64,000 nucleotides of DNA, from positions 5,332,001-5,396,000 of the forward strand of contig NZ_CP113116.1 in the NCBI RefSeq assembly GCF_026625985.1, given 5' to 3'. The notes beneath the pieces are model-generated. The model was not told the DNA's origin. It saw nothing but the letters and a program-made list of their open reading frames with translations, and did no database searches. Source of the DNA: Mycobacterium sp. Aquia_213 (GTDB lineage: Bacteria > Actinomycetota > Actinomycetes > Mycobacteriales > Mycobacteriaceae). The translations under genes and the position numbers were made by a program. Position 1 is the stretch's first letter. Each line of letters opens with the position of its first letter. Below are positions 8,505 through 16,662 of this stretch, piece by piece.

Positions 8505-8557
8505 GTGAAGTTAGTTTCACGTTGGGTGCCGAGTGTGAAGCTAACTTCACGCTCGGC
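8505..8557. terminator. two tandem hairpins between convergent genes
   Basis: Each hairpin is built on GTGAAG and a TTCAC-type complement. The second (8528-8557) pairs GCCGAG with CTCGGC and GTGAAG with CTTCAC around the loop CTAA; the first (8505-8520) is imperfect, and the two cores are inverted copies of each other (15 of 16). Placed between the convergent membrane protein gene and fba, they probably act as a bidirectional terminator. No T-run follows, as is common in mycobacteria. Confidence 0.6.
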
Positions 8558-8567
8558 AGGCGAGCGG

Positions 8568-9602
8568 CTAGACGCCGACTGACTTTCCGGCGCAGTGCAG
8601 GTCGTTGCAGGCCTCGATCACGCGCTCGGTCATGCTCGCCTCGGCCTTCTTGAGGTAGCTGCGCGGGTCGTAGACCTTCTTGTTGCCCACCTCGCCGTCG
8701 ATCTTGAGCACGCCGTCGTAGTTGGTGAACATGTGGGCGGCGAGCGGACGGGTGAACGCGTACTGGGTGTCGGTGTCGACGTTCATCTTCACCACGCCGT
8801 AGCGCAGCGCCTCCTCGATCTCCGACTTCAGCGACCCCGAGCCGCCATGGAACACGAAGTCGAAGGGCTTGGAACCGTCCGCCAGGCCGAGCTTGGCGAT
8901 CGCGACCTTCTGGCCCTCGTCGAGGATGTCGGGACGCAGCTTGACGTTGCCGGGCTTGTAGACGCCGTGCACGTTGCCGAAGGTGGCCGCGAGCAGGTAC
9001 TTGCCGTGCTCACCGTGACCCAGCGCGTCAATCGTCTTCTCGAAGTCCTCCGGGGTGGTGTAGAGCTTGTCGTCGATCGCGCCCTCGACGCCGTCCTCCT
9101 CGCCGCCGACCACGCCGATCTCGACCTCGAGGATGATCTTGGCGGCCGCGGCGTCCTTGAGCAGCTCCTTGGCGATCGCGAGGTTCTCGTCGATCGGCAC
9201 CGCCGAGCCATCCCACATGTGCGACTGGAACAGCGGGTTCTTGCCGGCGGCCACCCGCTCCGCCGAGATCGCCAGCAGCGGACGCACGTAGGTGTCCAGC
9301 TTGTCCTTGGGGCAGTGGTCGGTGTGCAACGCGACGTTGATCGGGTACTTGGCCGCGACGGCGCGGGTGAACTTGGCCAGCGCGACCGCGCCGGTCACCA
9401 TGTCTTTCACCCCGAGGCCGGAGGCGAACTCCGCACCGCCGGTGGAGAACTGGATGATGCCGTCGCTGCCGGCGTCGGCGAAGCCCTTGATGGCGGCGTT
9501 GACGGATTCCGAGCCGACACAATTGATCGCCGGGAAGGCATACGAGTTTTCTTTTGCGCGTCCCAGCATCTCGGCGTAGACCTCGGGCGTTGCGATGGGC
9601 AT
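8568..9602 (-). CDS. fba: class II fructose-1,6-bisphosphate aldolase
   Basis: Zinc-dependent aldolase of glycolysis and gluconeogenesis, splitting fructose 1,6-bisphosphate into DHAP and glyceraldehyde 3-phosphate. The 344-residue product has the class II blocks: VALHTDHCPKD with the zinc histidine and catalytic Asp, LEVEIGVVGGEEDGVE, ATFGNVHGVYKPGNV and FVFHGGSGS. ATG at 9602 is preceded by AGGAGG 5-10 nt upstream. It is a single gene, convergent with the Rv0361-like gene and divergent from the DedA gene. Confidence 0.97.
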   Translation of the reverse strand: MPIATPEVYAEMLGRAKENSYAFPAINCVGSESVNAAIKGFADAGSDGIIQFSTGGAEFASGLGVKDMVTGAVALAKFTRAVAAKYPINVALHTDHCPKDKLDTYVRPLLAISAERVAAGKNPLFQSHMWDGSAVPIDENLAIAKELLKDAAAAKIILEVEIGVVGGEEDGVEGAIDDKLYTTPEDFEKTIDALGHGEHGKYLLAATFGNVHGVYKPGNVKLRPDILDEGQKVAIAKLGLADGSKPFDFVFHGGSGSLKSEIEEALRYGVVKMNVDTDTQYAFTRPLAAHMFTNYDGVLKIDGEVGNKKVYDPRSYLKKAEASMTERVIEACNDLHCAGKSVGV

Positions 9603-9692
9603 GAATATCCTCCTGAAGACTTCAGTTGCCCCAGTATCGCAACCCGACGTTGACGGCGGGCAGCCACCTCGGGGCCGGTATGTTGAGGCGTC

Positions 9693-10415
9693 ATGAGCAC
9701 CGCCGTGTCGGCCTTGCCCGACATCATCGATCCGATGTTCTGGATCGGACCCCAGGGCCTGTTCGCCTCCGCGGTGCTGCCGACCATCCTGGTCATCGTC
9801 TTCGTCGAGACCGGTCTGCTGTTTCCGCTGCTACCGGGCGAGTCGCTGCTGTTCACGGGCGGATTGCTGGCCGCGCACGGAACGCTCAACATCTGGGTGT
9901 TGGCCCCGTCCGTCGCGGTCGTCGCGATCGTCGGCGACCAGACCGGGTACTTCATCGGCCGCCGGATCGGGCCGGCGCTGTTCAAGAAGGAAGATTCCCG
10001 GTTCTTCAAGCAGCACTACGTGACCGAGTCGCACGCCTTCTTCGAGAAGTACGGGCCCGCGGCGATCATCCTGGCCCGCTTCATGCCGTTCGTGCGGACG
10101 TTCACGCCGGTGGTCGCCGGGGTGTCCTACATGCGCTATCCGGTGTATCTGGCGTTCGACGTCGTCGGCGGCGTCCTGTGGGGCGGTGGCGTGACGTTGG
10201 CCGGCTACTTCCTGGGCAACATCCCGTTCGTGCACCAGAACCTGGAAAAGATCATCCTGGTCATCCTGTTCGTCTCGCTGTTGCCGGCGCTGATCGCCGC
10301 CACGCGGGGCTACCTGGGGCGACGGCGCGCCGCCAAGGGGGGTTCAGGTTCAGGCGACGACGAAATCGCACCCCGTCTTGGCACGGACGTCGTCGACCGT
10401 CACCCCGGGGTGTAG
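9693..10415 (+). CDS. DedA/SNARE-associated family membrane protein (Rv0364-like)
   Basis: 240 residues with about five hydrophobic segments. The conserved core is typical of DedA: FVETGLLFPLLPGESLL, then GDQTGYFIGRRIG, FFEKYGPAAIILARFMPFVRTFTPVVAGVSYM with the conserved arginines, and VGGVLWGGGVTLAGYFLG. The family is linked to lipid flipping and proton-coupled membrane homeostasis. The last 22 codons overlap the 3' end of the convergent CoA-transferase gene by 66 bases, so the C-terminal tail may be unusual for the family. Confidence 0.9.
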   Translation: MSTAVSALPDIIDPMFWIGPQGLFASAVLPTILVIVFVETGLLFPLLPGESLLFTGGLLAAHGTLNIWVLAPSVAVVAIVGDQTGYFIGRRIGPALFKKEDSRFFKQHYVTESHAFFEKYGPAAIILARFMPFVRTFTPVVAGVSYMRYPVYLAFDVVGGVLWGGGVTLAGYFLGNIPFVHQNLEKIILVILFVSLLPALIAATRGYLGRRRAAKGGSGSGDDEIAPRLGTDVVDRHPGV

Positions 10416-11708
10416 TTCGGTCAGGGTGAGCCCGCGTTCCGGGTCGACGTCGAAGACGCACAGGTCGGTGATGATCATGTTCACCACGCCTTTGCCGGTC
10501 AGCGGCAGCGTGCATTGCTTGAGGATTTTCGGGCTGCCGTCCTTGGCTGTGTGATCCATCACGACGATCACCCGCTTGACGCCCGACACCAGGTCCATCG
10601 CACCGCCCGGACCCTTGACCATCTTGCCCGGAACCATCCAGTTGGCCAGGTCACCGTTTTCGGCCACCTCCAGGCCGCCGAGGATGGCCAGGTCGACGTG
10701 CCCGCCGCGGATCATCGCGAAGGAGTCGGCGCTGTTGAAGAAGCTGGAGCCGCTGATCGTGGTGATGGTCTGTTTTCCCGCGTTGACCAGGTCGGGATCC
10801 ACCTGGTCCTCGGCCGGATAGGCGCCGATGCCGAGCAGGCCGTTCTCGGATTGCAGCGTCACGTTGATGTCGTCGGGGATGTAATTGGCCACCAGCGTCG
10901 GAATGCCAATGCCCAGGTTCACGTAGTAGCCGTCGCGCAGTTCCCGAGCGGCGCGCTTGGCCATGATCTCGCGGATGGGGGTGTCGTTCTTGGTGACGGC
11001 GGCGCCCCGGATGGTGCGGAACTCGATCCGCTTCTCGTAGCCGGGCCCCTGGATGATGCGGTCCACGTAGATGCCCGGGGTGTGGATCTGATCGGGATCC
11101 AGCTCGCCAACCTCGACCAGTTCCTCCACCTCGGCGACGGTCACCTTGCCGCAGGTGGCGATCATCGGGTTGAAGTTGCGCGCCGTCTTCCGATAGATCA
11201 GGTTGCCCGCCGTGTCGCCCTTCCACGCCTTGACGATCGCGACGTCGGCGCGGATACCTTCCTCCAGCACGTATTCGGTGCCGTCGAAGACGCGCATGTC
11301 CTTGCCTTCGGCGAGTTGGGTGCCGAACGCGGTGCGGGTGTAGAAGCCGGGAATCCCTGCGCCGCCGGCGCGTAATTTCTCGGCCAGGGTGCCTTGCGGG
11401 GTGAGCGACAGATCCAGCTCGCCCGCCAGCACCTGGCGCTCGAATTCCTTGTTTTCTCCTACGTAGGAGGCAATAACTTTCTTGACCTGGCGACCCTTGA
11501 GCAACAGACCCATGCCGAAATCGTCGACACCGGCGTTGTTTCCGACGATCGTCAGCTCTTTGACGCCGCTGTCCACCAGCGCCTCGATCAGATTTTCCGG
11601 AATACCGCATAGCCCGAATCCGCCTGCGGCAACGGTGATTCCGTCCTTCAGCAGGTCTCGCAGTGCCGACTCGGCATCAGGGCGAACCTTGGTGCTGGAA
11701 GGGGTCAT
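10350..11708 (-). CDS. fused 3-oxoacid CoA-transferase (A and B subunits in one chain)
   Basis: A 452-residue two-domain enzyme. Residues 1-230 are the A (alpha) subunit (GGFGLCGIPENLIEAL, GIPGFYTRTAFGT, KGDTAGNLIYRKTARNFNP) and residues 245-452 the B subunit, with the catalytic glutamate in LQSENGLLGIG. It should move CoA between succinyl-CoA and acetoacetate or a related 3-oxoacid. Most bacteria, including M. tuberculosis as I recall (scoA, scoB), have two genes; here they are fused as in the mitochondrial enzyme, joined by a short linker. ATG 11708 has AGGAG about 10 nt upstream. Confidence 0.9.
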   Translation of the reverse strand: MTPSSTKVRPDAESALRDLLKDGITVAAGGFGLCGIPENLIEALVDSGVKELTIVGNNAGVDDFGMGLLLKGRQVKKVIASYVGENKEFERQVLAGELDLSLTPQGTLAEKLRAGGAGIPGFYTRTAFGTQLAEGKDMRVFDGTEYVLEEGIRADVAIVKAWKGDTAGNLIYRKTARNFNPMIATCGKVTVAEVEELVEVGELDPDQIHTPGIYVDRIIQGPGYEKRIEFRTIRGAAVTKNDTPIREIMAKRAARELRDGYYVNLGIGIPTLVANYIPDDINVTLQSENGLLGIGAYPAEDQVDPDLVNAGKQTITTISGSSFFNSADSFAMIRGGHVDLAILGGLEVAENGDLANWMVPGKMVKGPGGAMDLVSGVKRVIVVMDHTAKDGSPKILKQCTLPLTGKGVVNMIITDLCVFDVDPERGLTLTELHPGVTVDDVRAKTGCDFVVA

Positions 11709-11732
11709 TCGAAAGCTCCTCTCAAAGGCCGG

Positions 11733-12860
11733 TCACGCGTGGCCTGGTGTCACGGCGGTGACGTTACAGGCGGCCTCCATCAGCATCCACCCCGACAGCT
11801 GCACCGACAGGTCTCGCTCCGGGGTCTCGGACGCATTGACCGCACCCTCGACGAACTGCGCCTGCGCGCCGCCGGTCGTCGGCAACTCCGCGTCGCGGTC
11901 CCAAAACGCCCCGAACAGGGGCAGCCCGTCGACCGTTTGCCGGTTATCCCAGGCCGATTTCGCGCTCGACAGCACGATCGTGCGCGCGGTGTCGCGGGCC
12001 ACGGCGTCGTCGGCGGAGTCACCCGGCAGTGCGGTGGCGACCAGCGCGAGGTAGCGCGCGGTGATGCCGGCGAACAGCCCGCCGTCGCCGCCTCCGGAAC
12101 CCTTCAGCACGCCCGACGGCGCCATGTGCTCGTTCACGGCGGCGACCAGGCGGTGCACCCGCGCCGCGTGCCGGCCCCGCGCCTCCGCGCCGGTGCGGGC
12201 CGCCAGCTCGGTCTCCAGCCCGAGCACCACGCCCTGGCAGTAGGTGTACTGCGCGCGGACCAGCGAGCCGGCCTTGATGCCGTCGAACACCAGATGCGTC
12301 TCCGGGTCGATCAGGGTTTGGTCTATCCAGTCGCCCATCTGCGCGGCACGCTTGAGCCGCTCCCCGTAGCGGGCCAAGAAGATTCCCGCCGGACCATTGG
12401 CCGGGGCGTTGAAGAACTGGTCCTGCTTGCGCCACGGGATGCCGCCGCCGTCCTCGGGCACCCACGCCTTCATGAACTGGTCGGCGAGCTTCGGCAGCGC
12501 GCGACCGCGCTCGACGCCGACGATCCGGGCGGCGCGTTCCAGCGCGATCGCCAGCCACGCCATGTCGTCGTAGTAACTGTTGGTCCAGCGAAAGTTGTTG
12601 CGCAGCCGGTGCGCGCGGACCTGCCGGTTGATCTCGGTGTACCGGTGCGGCTGCGGGTCCCGCTGGTGCGCGTCGACCAGGCAATCCAGCAGATGCGCCT
12701 GCCACCAGTAGTGCCAGGTGCCGAACAGCCGGTCCCGGCGCGTCGCCGGCCAGGCCACCACGCCCAGCTGGGTTCCCGGCAATGCCCAGAGCCGTTTCAG
12801 GTGGCGTTGCGCGACAGCGGCTTCGGAGCTGGCAGCCCGGTTGGCCCATAGCTGGTCCAT
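11733..12860 (-). CDS. glycoside hydrolase family 76-like protein (Rv0365c-like)
   Basis: A 375-residue (alpha/alpha)6-barrel protein. The motif NSYYDDMAWLAIAL carries the adjacent aspartates that are catalytic in GH76 endo-alpha-1,6-mannanases, and WTYCQG-like (here YTYCQGVVLGLETELA) and aromatic-rich blocks match. No signal peptide is visible, so it may act inside the cell, perhaps on mannan-type glycans such as lipomannan intermediates; that is inference. It starts 24 nt before the CoA-transferase gene on the same strand but has its own upstream gap of 114 bp to eutB. Confidence 0.82.
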   Translation of the reverse strand: MDQLWANRAASSEAAVAQRHLKRLWALPGTQLGVVAWPATRRDRLFGTWHYWWQAHLLDCLVDAHQRDPQPHRYTEINRQVRAHRLRNNFRWTNSYYDDMAWLAIALERAARIVGVERGRALPKLADQFMKAWVPEDGGGIPWRKQDQFFNAPANGPAGIFLARYGERLKRAAQMGDWIDQTLIDPETHLVFDGIKAGSLVRAQYTYCQGVVLGLETELAARTGAEARGRHAARVHRLVAAVNEHMAPSGVLKGSGGGDGGLFAGITARYLALVATALPGDSADDAVARDTARTIVLSSAKSAWDNRQTVDGLPLFGAFWDRDAELPTTGGAQAQFVEGAVNASETPERDLSVQLSGWMLMEAACNVTAVTPGHA

Positions 12861-12974
12861 GCCTACCGATCCTGCCTCATGGGCGACAGGGGTGGTGTGG
12901 ACGTTTGAGGGTGCATTGGTGGCTGCACGGCCAAGTTGACCTGCTGCTGAACCGACGGTGACCTACTGTGAAAT

Positions 12975-14381
12975 ATGCGCTATCGGCAAACCATCTCGGG
13001 GACCACGCATTCCTTTGCGGGGCTCGTCGACGTGATGGCGAAGGCGACGCCGCTGCGCTCCGGTGACCAGCTGGCCGGTTGCGCGGCCGATTCCGACGCC
13101 GAACGGGCCGCGGCGGCGTGGGTGCTGGCCGACATACCGCTGGTGACGTTTCTCAACGACGTGGTCGTGCCGTATGAGACCGACGAGGTCACCCGGCTCA
13201 TCATCGACAGCCACGATCGCGAGGCGTTCGGCCCGATCGCGCACCTGACCGTCGGTGGCTTCCGCGACTGGCTGCTGGATGCGGCGGCGCGCGACGACAG
13301 CGCGGCGCGCATCGCCGCCGTCTCCCCCGGACTCATTCCGGAGATGGTCGCCGCGGTGTCGAAGATCATGCGCAACCAGGACTTGATCCTGGTGGCCGCC
13401 GCCGCGACGTCGTCCGCTGCGTTTCGCACCACGATCGGATTGCCGGGCACGCTGGCCACCCGGCTGCAACCCAACCACCCCACCGATGACCCGCGCGGGA
13501 TAGCCGCGGCGATGCTCGACGGCCTGCTGATGGGCTGCGGCGACGCGGTGATCGGCATCAACCCGGCGACCGACTCACCACACGCCGCGTCGGACCTGCT
13601 GCGCCTGCTCGACGACATTCGCCAGCGGTTCGCCATCCCCGTGCAGTCGTGCGTGCTGTGCCACGTCACCACCACGATGGAACTGATCGAACAGGGCGCG
13701 CCCGTCGACCTGGTTTTCCAGTCGATCGCGGGCACCGAGGGCGCCAACGCGGGCTTCGGCACCTCGATCGCGATGCTGACCGAGGCCAACGAGGCCGCCC
13801 GGTCGCTGCACCGCGGCACGGTCGGCGACAACGTCATGTACCTGGAGACGGGACAGGGCTCGGCGCTGTCGGCCGGGGCCCACCTCGGTGTCGGAAACAG
13901 GCCGGTCGACCAGCAGACGCTGGAGGCGCGCTCCTATGCGGTGGCCCGGGTGCTGCAACCGCTGTTGATCGACACCGTGGTCGGATTCATCGGGCCGGAG
14001 TATCTCTACGACGGCAAGCAGATCATCCGCGCCGGGCTGGAAGACAACTTCTGCGGAAAACTGCTCGGCCTGCCGATGGGTGTCGACGTCTGCTACACCA
14101 ACCACACCGAAGCCGACCAGGACGACATGGACACGCTGCTGACCCTGCTGGGCGCGGCGGGCACCGCGTTCGTGATCACCGTTCCCGGTGCCGACGACAT
14201 CATGCTCGGCTATCAAAGCCTGTCGTTTCACGACGCCTTGTACGTCCGAAAAGTGTTGGGGCTGCGGCCCGCACCCGAATTCGAAGCCTGGCTGGCCAGC
14301 CTGGGTATGGCCGACGCCGACGGCCGGATTCTGCCCGTCGACCTCGCCACGTCGCCGCTGCGCGCATTGGCGGCCGGCTGA
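12975..14381 (+). CDS. eutB: ethanolamine ammonia-lyase large subunit
   Basis: Adenosylcobalamin-dependent enzyme subunit that turns ethanolamine into acetaldehyde and ammonia. The 468-residue protein is close to the family length (about 453 in E. coli) and retains the TIM-barrel blocks, including NPATDSPHAASDLLRLLDDI, CVLCHVTTTMELIEQGAPVDLVFQSIAGTEGANAGFG and GQGSALSAGAHLG. ATG 12975 is the first in-frame start after the divergent GH76 gene. The stop overlaps the eutC start by one base (TGATG). No microcompartment or eutA genes are near. Confidence 0.95.
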   Translation: MRYRQTISGTTHSFAGLVDVMAKATPLRSGDQLAGCAADSDAERAAAAWVLADIPLVTFLNDVVVPYETDEVTRLIIDSHDREAFGPIAHLTVGGFRDWLLDAAARDDSAARIAAVSPGLIPEMVAAVSKIMRNQDLILVAAAATSSAAFRTTIGLPGTLATRLQPNHPTDDPRGIAAAMLDGLLMGCGDAVIGINPATDSPHAASDLLRLLDDIRQRFAIPVQSCVLCHVTTTMELIEQGAPVDLVFQSIAGTEGANAGFGTSIAMLTEANEAARSLHRGTVGDNVMYLETGQGSALSAGAHLGVGNRPVDQQTLEARSYAVARVLQPLLIDTVVGFIGPEYLYDGKQIIRAGLEDNFCGKLLGLPMGVDVCYTNHTEADQDDMDTLLTLLGAAGTAFVITVPGADDIMLGYQSLSFHDALYVRKVLGLRPAPEFEAWLASLGMADADGRILPVDLATSPLRALAAG

Positions 14382-15148
14382 TGAGCACCTCGAATCTCCC
14401 GGCCGACAACGATATTTGGGCGCCGCTGCGGACGACCACGCAGGCACGCATCGGGCTCGGACGCGCGGGAAACTCACTGCCGACCCGGCGGGTGCTGGAG
14501 TTCCAGGCCGCCCACGCCGCGGCACGCGACGCCGTCCACGAACCACTCGACGTCGACGACCTGATCAAGCAGCTGGACGACATCGACATCGATCTACCGC
14601 TGCGCGTGCACAGCCAGGCGACCTCGCGCAGCGAGTACCTGCGTCGGCCCGATCTCGGTCGCCGCCCCGCGGACCTATCGCACCTGCCAAAGGCCAAGGC
14701 GGACATCGGTTTTGTGCTCGCCGACGGGCTCTCCCCTCGCGCCCTGACCGACCACGCCACGGGTATGGTCGACGCTTTAGTCCGCGAATTCGACGGCCGC
14801 TATCGCATTGCTCCGCTGGTCATCGCCACCCAGGCACGTGTCGCGCTAGGTGATCACATCGGCGAAGCCCTCGGCGTCACAACGGTTCTGGTGCTCATCG
14901 GTGAACGCCCCGGGCTCTCGGTCGCCGACAGCCTGGGCATTTACCTGACCCATCGACCGGCACCGGGGGTCACCGACGCGGATCGCAACTGCATCTCCAA
15001 CATCCATCCGCCCGACGGCCTCGACTACCCGACGGCCGCCGCAGTCGCCGCCACGCTCGTCGCCGGGGCCCGAAAGCTCGGCCGATCGGGCATCGCCCTC
15101 AAAGACCGGTACGGCGGATCAGCTGAGCTTCGTTGCGGCGGTGTGTAA
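14381..15148 (+). CDS. eutC: ethanolamine ammonia-lyase small subunit
   Basis: The 255-residue partner of EutB, completing the B12-dependent lyase. Characteristic blocks are TQARIGLGRAGNSLPTRRVLEF near the start, TSRSEYLRRPDLGR, IGFVLADGLSPRAL, and LIGERPGLSVADSLGIYLTH. It is shorter than the enterobacterial subunit because it lacks the long N-terminal extension. Translation is coupled to eutB by a TGATG junction. The last ten codons overlap the 3' end of the convergent TetR gene. Confidence 0.95.
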   Translation: MSTSNLPADNDIWAPLRTTTQARIGLGRAGNSLPTRRVLEFQAAHAAARDAVHEPLDVDDLIKQLDDIDIDLPLRVHSQATSRSEYLRRPDLGRRPADLSHLPKAKADIGFVLADGLSPRALTDHATGMVDALVREFDGRYRIAPLVIATQARVALGDHIGEALGVTTVLVLIGERPGLSVADSLGIYLTHRPAPGVTDADRNCISNIHPPDGLDYPTAAAVAATLVAGARKLGRSGIALKDRYGGSAELRCGGV

Positions 15149-15691
15149 CTCGCGCAGCGCCTGGCATGCGATCGTGCCCAGATCTTCGTTTTCGCCCGGT
15201 TCGGCCCAGCGGGCATAGGCCGATTTGAATGCCAGGGCACCGAGTTCGGCGGCCAGCGCCGCGGTCGGCTCGGGCACGCCGCGGGATTGCAGCGCCTCGG
15301 CCATCGCGAGGGCCAGCCCAATCTGCTTGAGCGCATTACGCTCTTGCAGCTCGGCGCTGGCGGCGATCGCGGCCTTGAGCCTCGGGGCGAGCTCGCGGTT
15401 GAACGACGTGAACGCCGCCGCGGCCGACTTGAGGCCGGAGCACACGGCGGCCAGCGGTGTCGCGTCGGCGGGCGCTGCGGCGATGCCCTCGCGGAGCAAC
15501 TGCGCGATGGCATCCTGGCCGGCCGCCAGCACGTCGCGCTTATCCGGGAAGTGCCGAAAGAACGTGCTCTTCGTCAGGCCCGCGCGCTCGGCGATCTCCG
15601 CGACGGTCGTCTGGTCGTAGCCGCGCTCGTTGAACAGATCCAGTGCCGCGCCGACCAAACGTTCGCGCGCGTCGGGTTGCCAACGAGCCAT
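15119..15691 (-). CDS. TetR-family transcriptional regulator
   Basis: 190 residues. The N-terminal helix-turn-helix is AEIAERAGLTKSTFFRHFPDKRDVL at about residues 31-55, followed by an all-helical ligand domain. It is divergent from the oxidoreductase gene at 15777, and a 57-bp dyad fills the space between them, so it most likely represses itself and that gene. Its 3' end runs 30 bp into eutC on the other strand. The ligand is unknown. Confidence 0.9.
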   Translation of the reverse strand: MARWQPDARERLVGAALDLFNERGYDQTTVAEIAERAGLTKSTFFRHFPDKRDVLAAGQDAIAQLLREGIAAAPADATPLAAVCSGLKSAAAAFTSFNRELAPRLKAAIAASAELQERNALKQIGLALAMAEALQSRGVPEPTAALAAELGALAFKSAYARWAEPGENEDLGTIACQALRELHTAATKLS

Positions 15692-15703
15692 GACCCCACC
15701 CTA

Positions 15704-15760
15704 GTGATGCGACTTTTATCCCGTCACTGGTGTACGGTGATGGGACCATAGTCGCATCAC
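15704..15760. promoter_or_regulatory. 57-bp interrupted palindrome, probable TetR operator
   Basis: GTGATGCGACT at 15704-15714 and its exact complement AGTCGCATCAC at 15750-15760 share a dyad axis at 15732 with an inner pair, CCCGTCAC (15720-15727) and GTGATGGG (15737-15744), matching at seven of eight positions. The block covers nearly the whole gap between the divergent TetR and oxidoreductase genes, where both promoters must lie. Confidence 0.72.
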
Positions 15761-15776
15761 ATGAACGGAGCTGCTC

Positions 15777-16658
15777 GTGCGCGTATTCGTCACTGGCGCC
15801 AGCGGAGGAATCGGCTCGGCCGTCGTCTCAGAACTGATCGCCGCCGACCATCACGTCGTGGGCCTGGCAAGATCCGAAGCCTCGGCCGCGACCATTAACG
15901 GCCTGGGCGCGGAGCCGCTGCGCGGGGACATCTGCGACCTCGACCTCCTACAGAAGGCGGCGATCGACGCCGACGGCGTTGTCTACCTGGCGTTTTCGCA
16001 CGACTTCAGCGCCGTCGGGGACGCCGTCGGAGACGAAGCCCGTGCGGTCGCAGCGCTCGGCGACGCGCTGGTCGGCAGCGGTAAGCCGCTGGTGCTCGCG
16101 AACGGCACCCCGGCGGTGGCCGGACGTCCGAGCACCGAAGACGATCCGTTCACCACCGAGGGTCCGGTGGCCGGACGCGGCCGCACCGGCCAGGCCGTCA
16201 TCGATCTGGCCGAGCGCGGCGCCCGATCCGCCGTCGTCCGGCTGCCGCGGTCGGTCCACGATGCGGGCGGGCGCTACGGCTTCGCCAGTCTGCTGATCCA
16301 AGCCGCACGGCAGCTGGGCGTGTCGGGCTATGTCGGGGACGGTGCGCAACGCTGGCCCGCCGTGCACCGAGACGACGCCGCGTCGTTGTTCCGGCTCGCC
16401 CTCGAACAGGCCCCGCCCGGCACGGTGCTGCACGCGGTGGGTGACGAAGGAGACCCGATGCGCGCGATCGCCGAAGTGATCGGCCGCCGACTCGGCGTTC
16501 CCGTCGAATCCGCACCCGTCGAGAACTTCGGGCCGCTCGGCGTCATATTCGCCGCCGACCAGCCCTCGTCCAGCACGCTGACCCGCCAGCGATTCGGTTG
16601 GCGGCCAACACATCCGACGCTGCTGCAGGACCTGGAAACCGGCGTCTATCCCGAGTAG
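15777..16658 (+). CDS. NAD(P)-dependent epimerase/SDR-type oxidoreductase
   Basis: 293 residues of the extended/atypical SDR group. The dinucleotide-binding motif TGASGGIGSAV is at residues 7-17, followed by GDICDLDLL. It lacks the canonical YxxxK catalytic pair in the usual place (the region reads GRGRTGQAVIDLAERG), so it may be a non-classical reductase or binding protein of the NmrA/NAD-epimerase kind. GTG at 15777 has GGAG about 8 nt upstream. It is divergent from, and probably controlled by, the adjacent TetR protein. Confidence 0.82.
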   Translation: MRVFVTGASGGIGSAVVSELIAADHHVVGLARSEASAATINGLGAEPLRGDICDLDLLQKAAIDADGVVYLAFSHDFSAVGDAVGDEARAVAALGDALVGSGKPLVLANGTPAVAGRPSTEDDPFTTEGPVAGRGRTGQAVIDLAERGARSAVVRLPRSVHDAGGRYGFASLLIQAARQLGVSGYVGDGAQRWPAVHRDDAASLFRLALEQAPPGTVLHAVGDEGDPMRAIAEVIGRRLGVPVESAPVENFGPLGVIFAADQPSSSTLTRQRFGWRPTHPTLLQDLETGVYPE

Positions 16659-16662
16659 CGGC

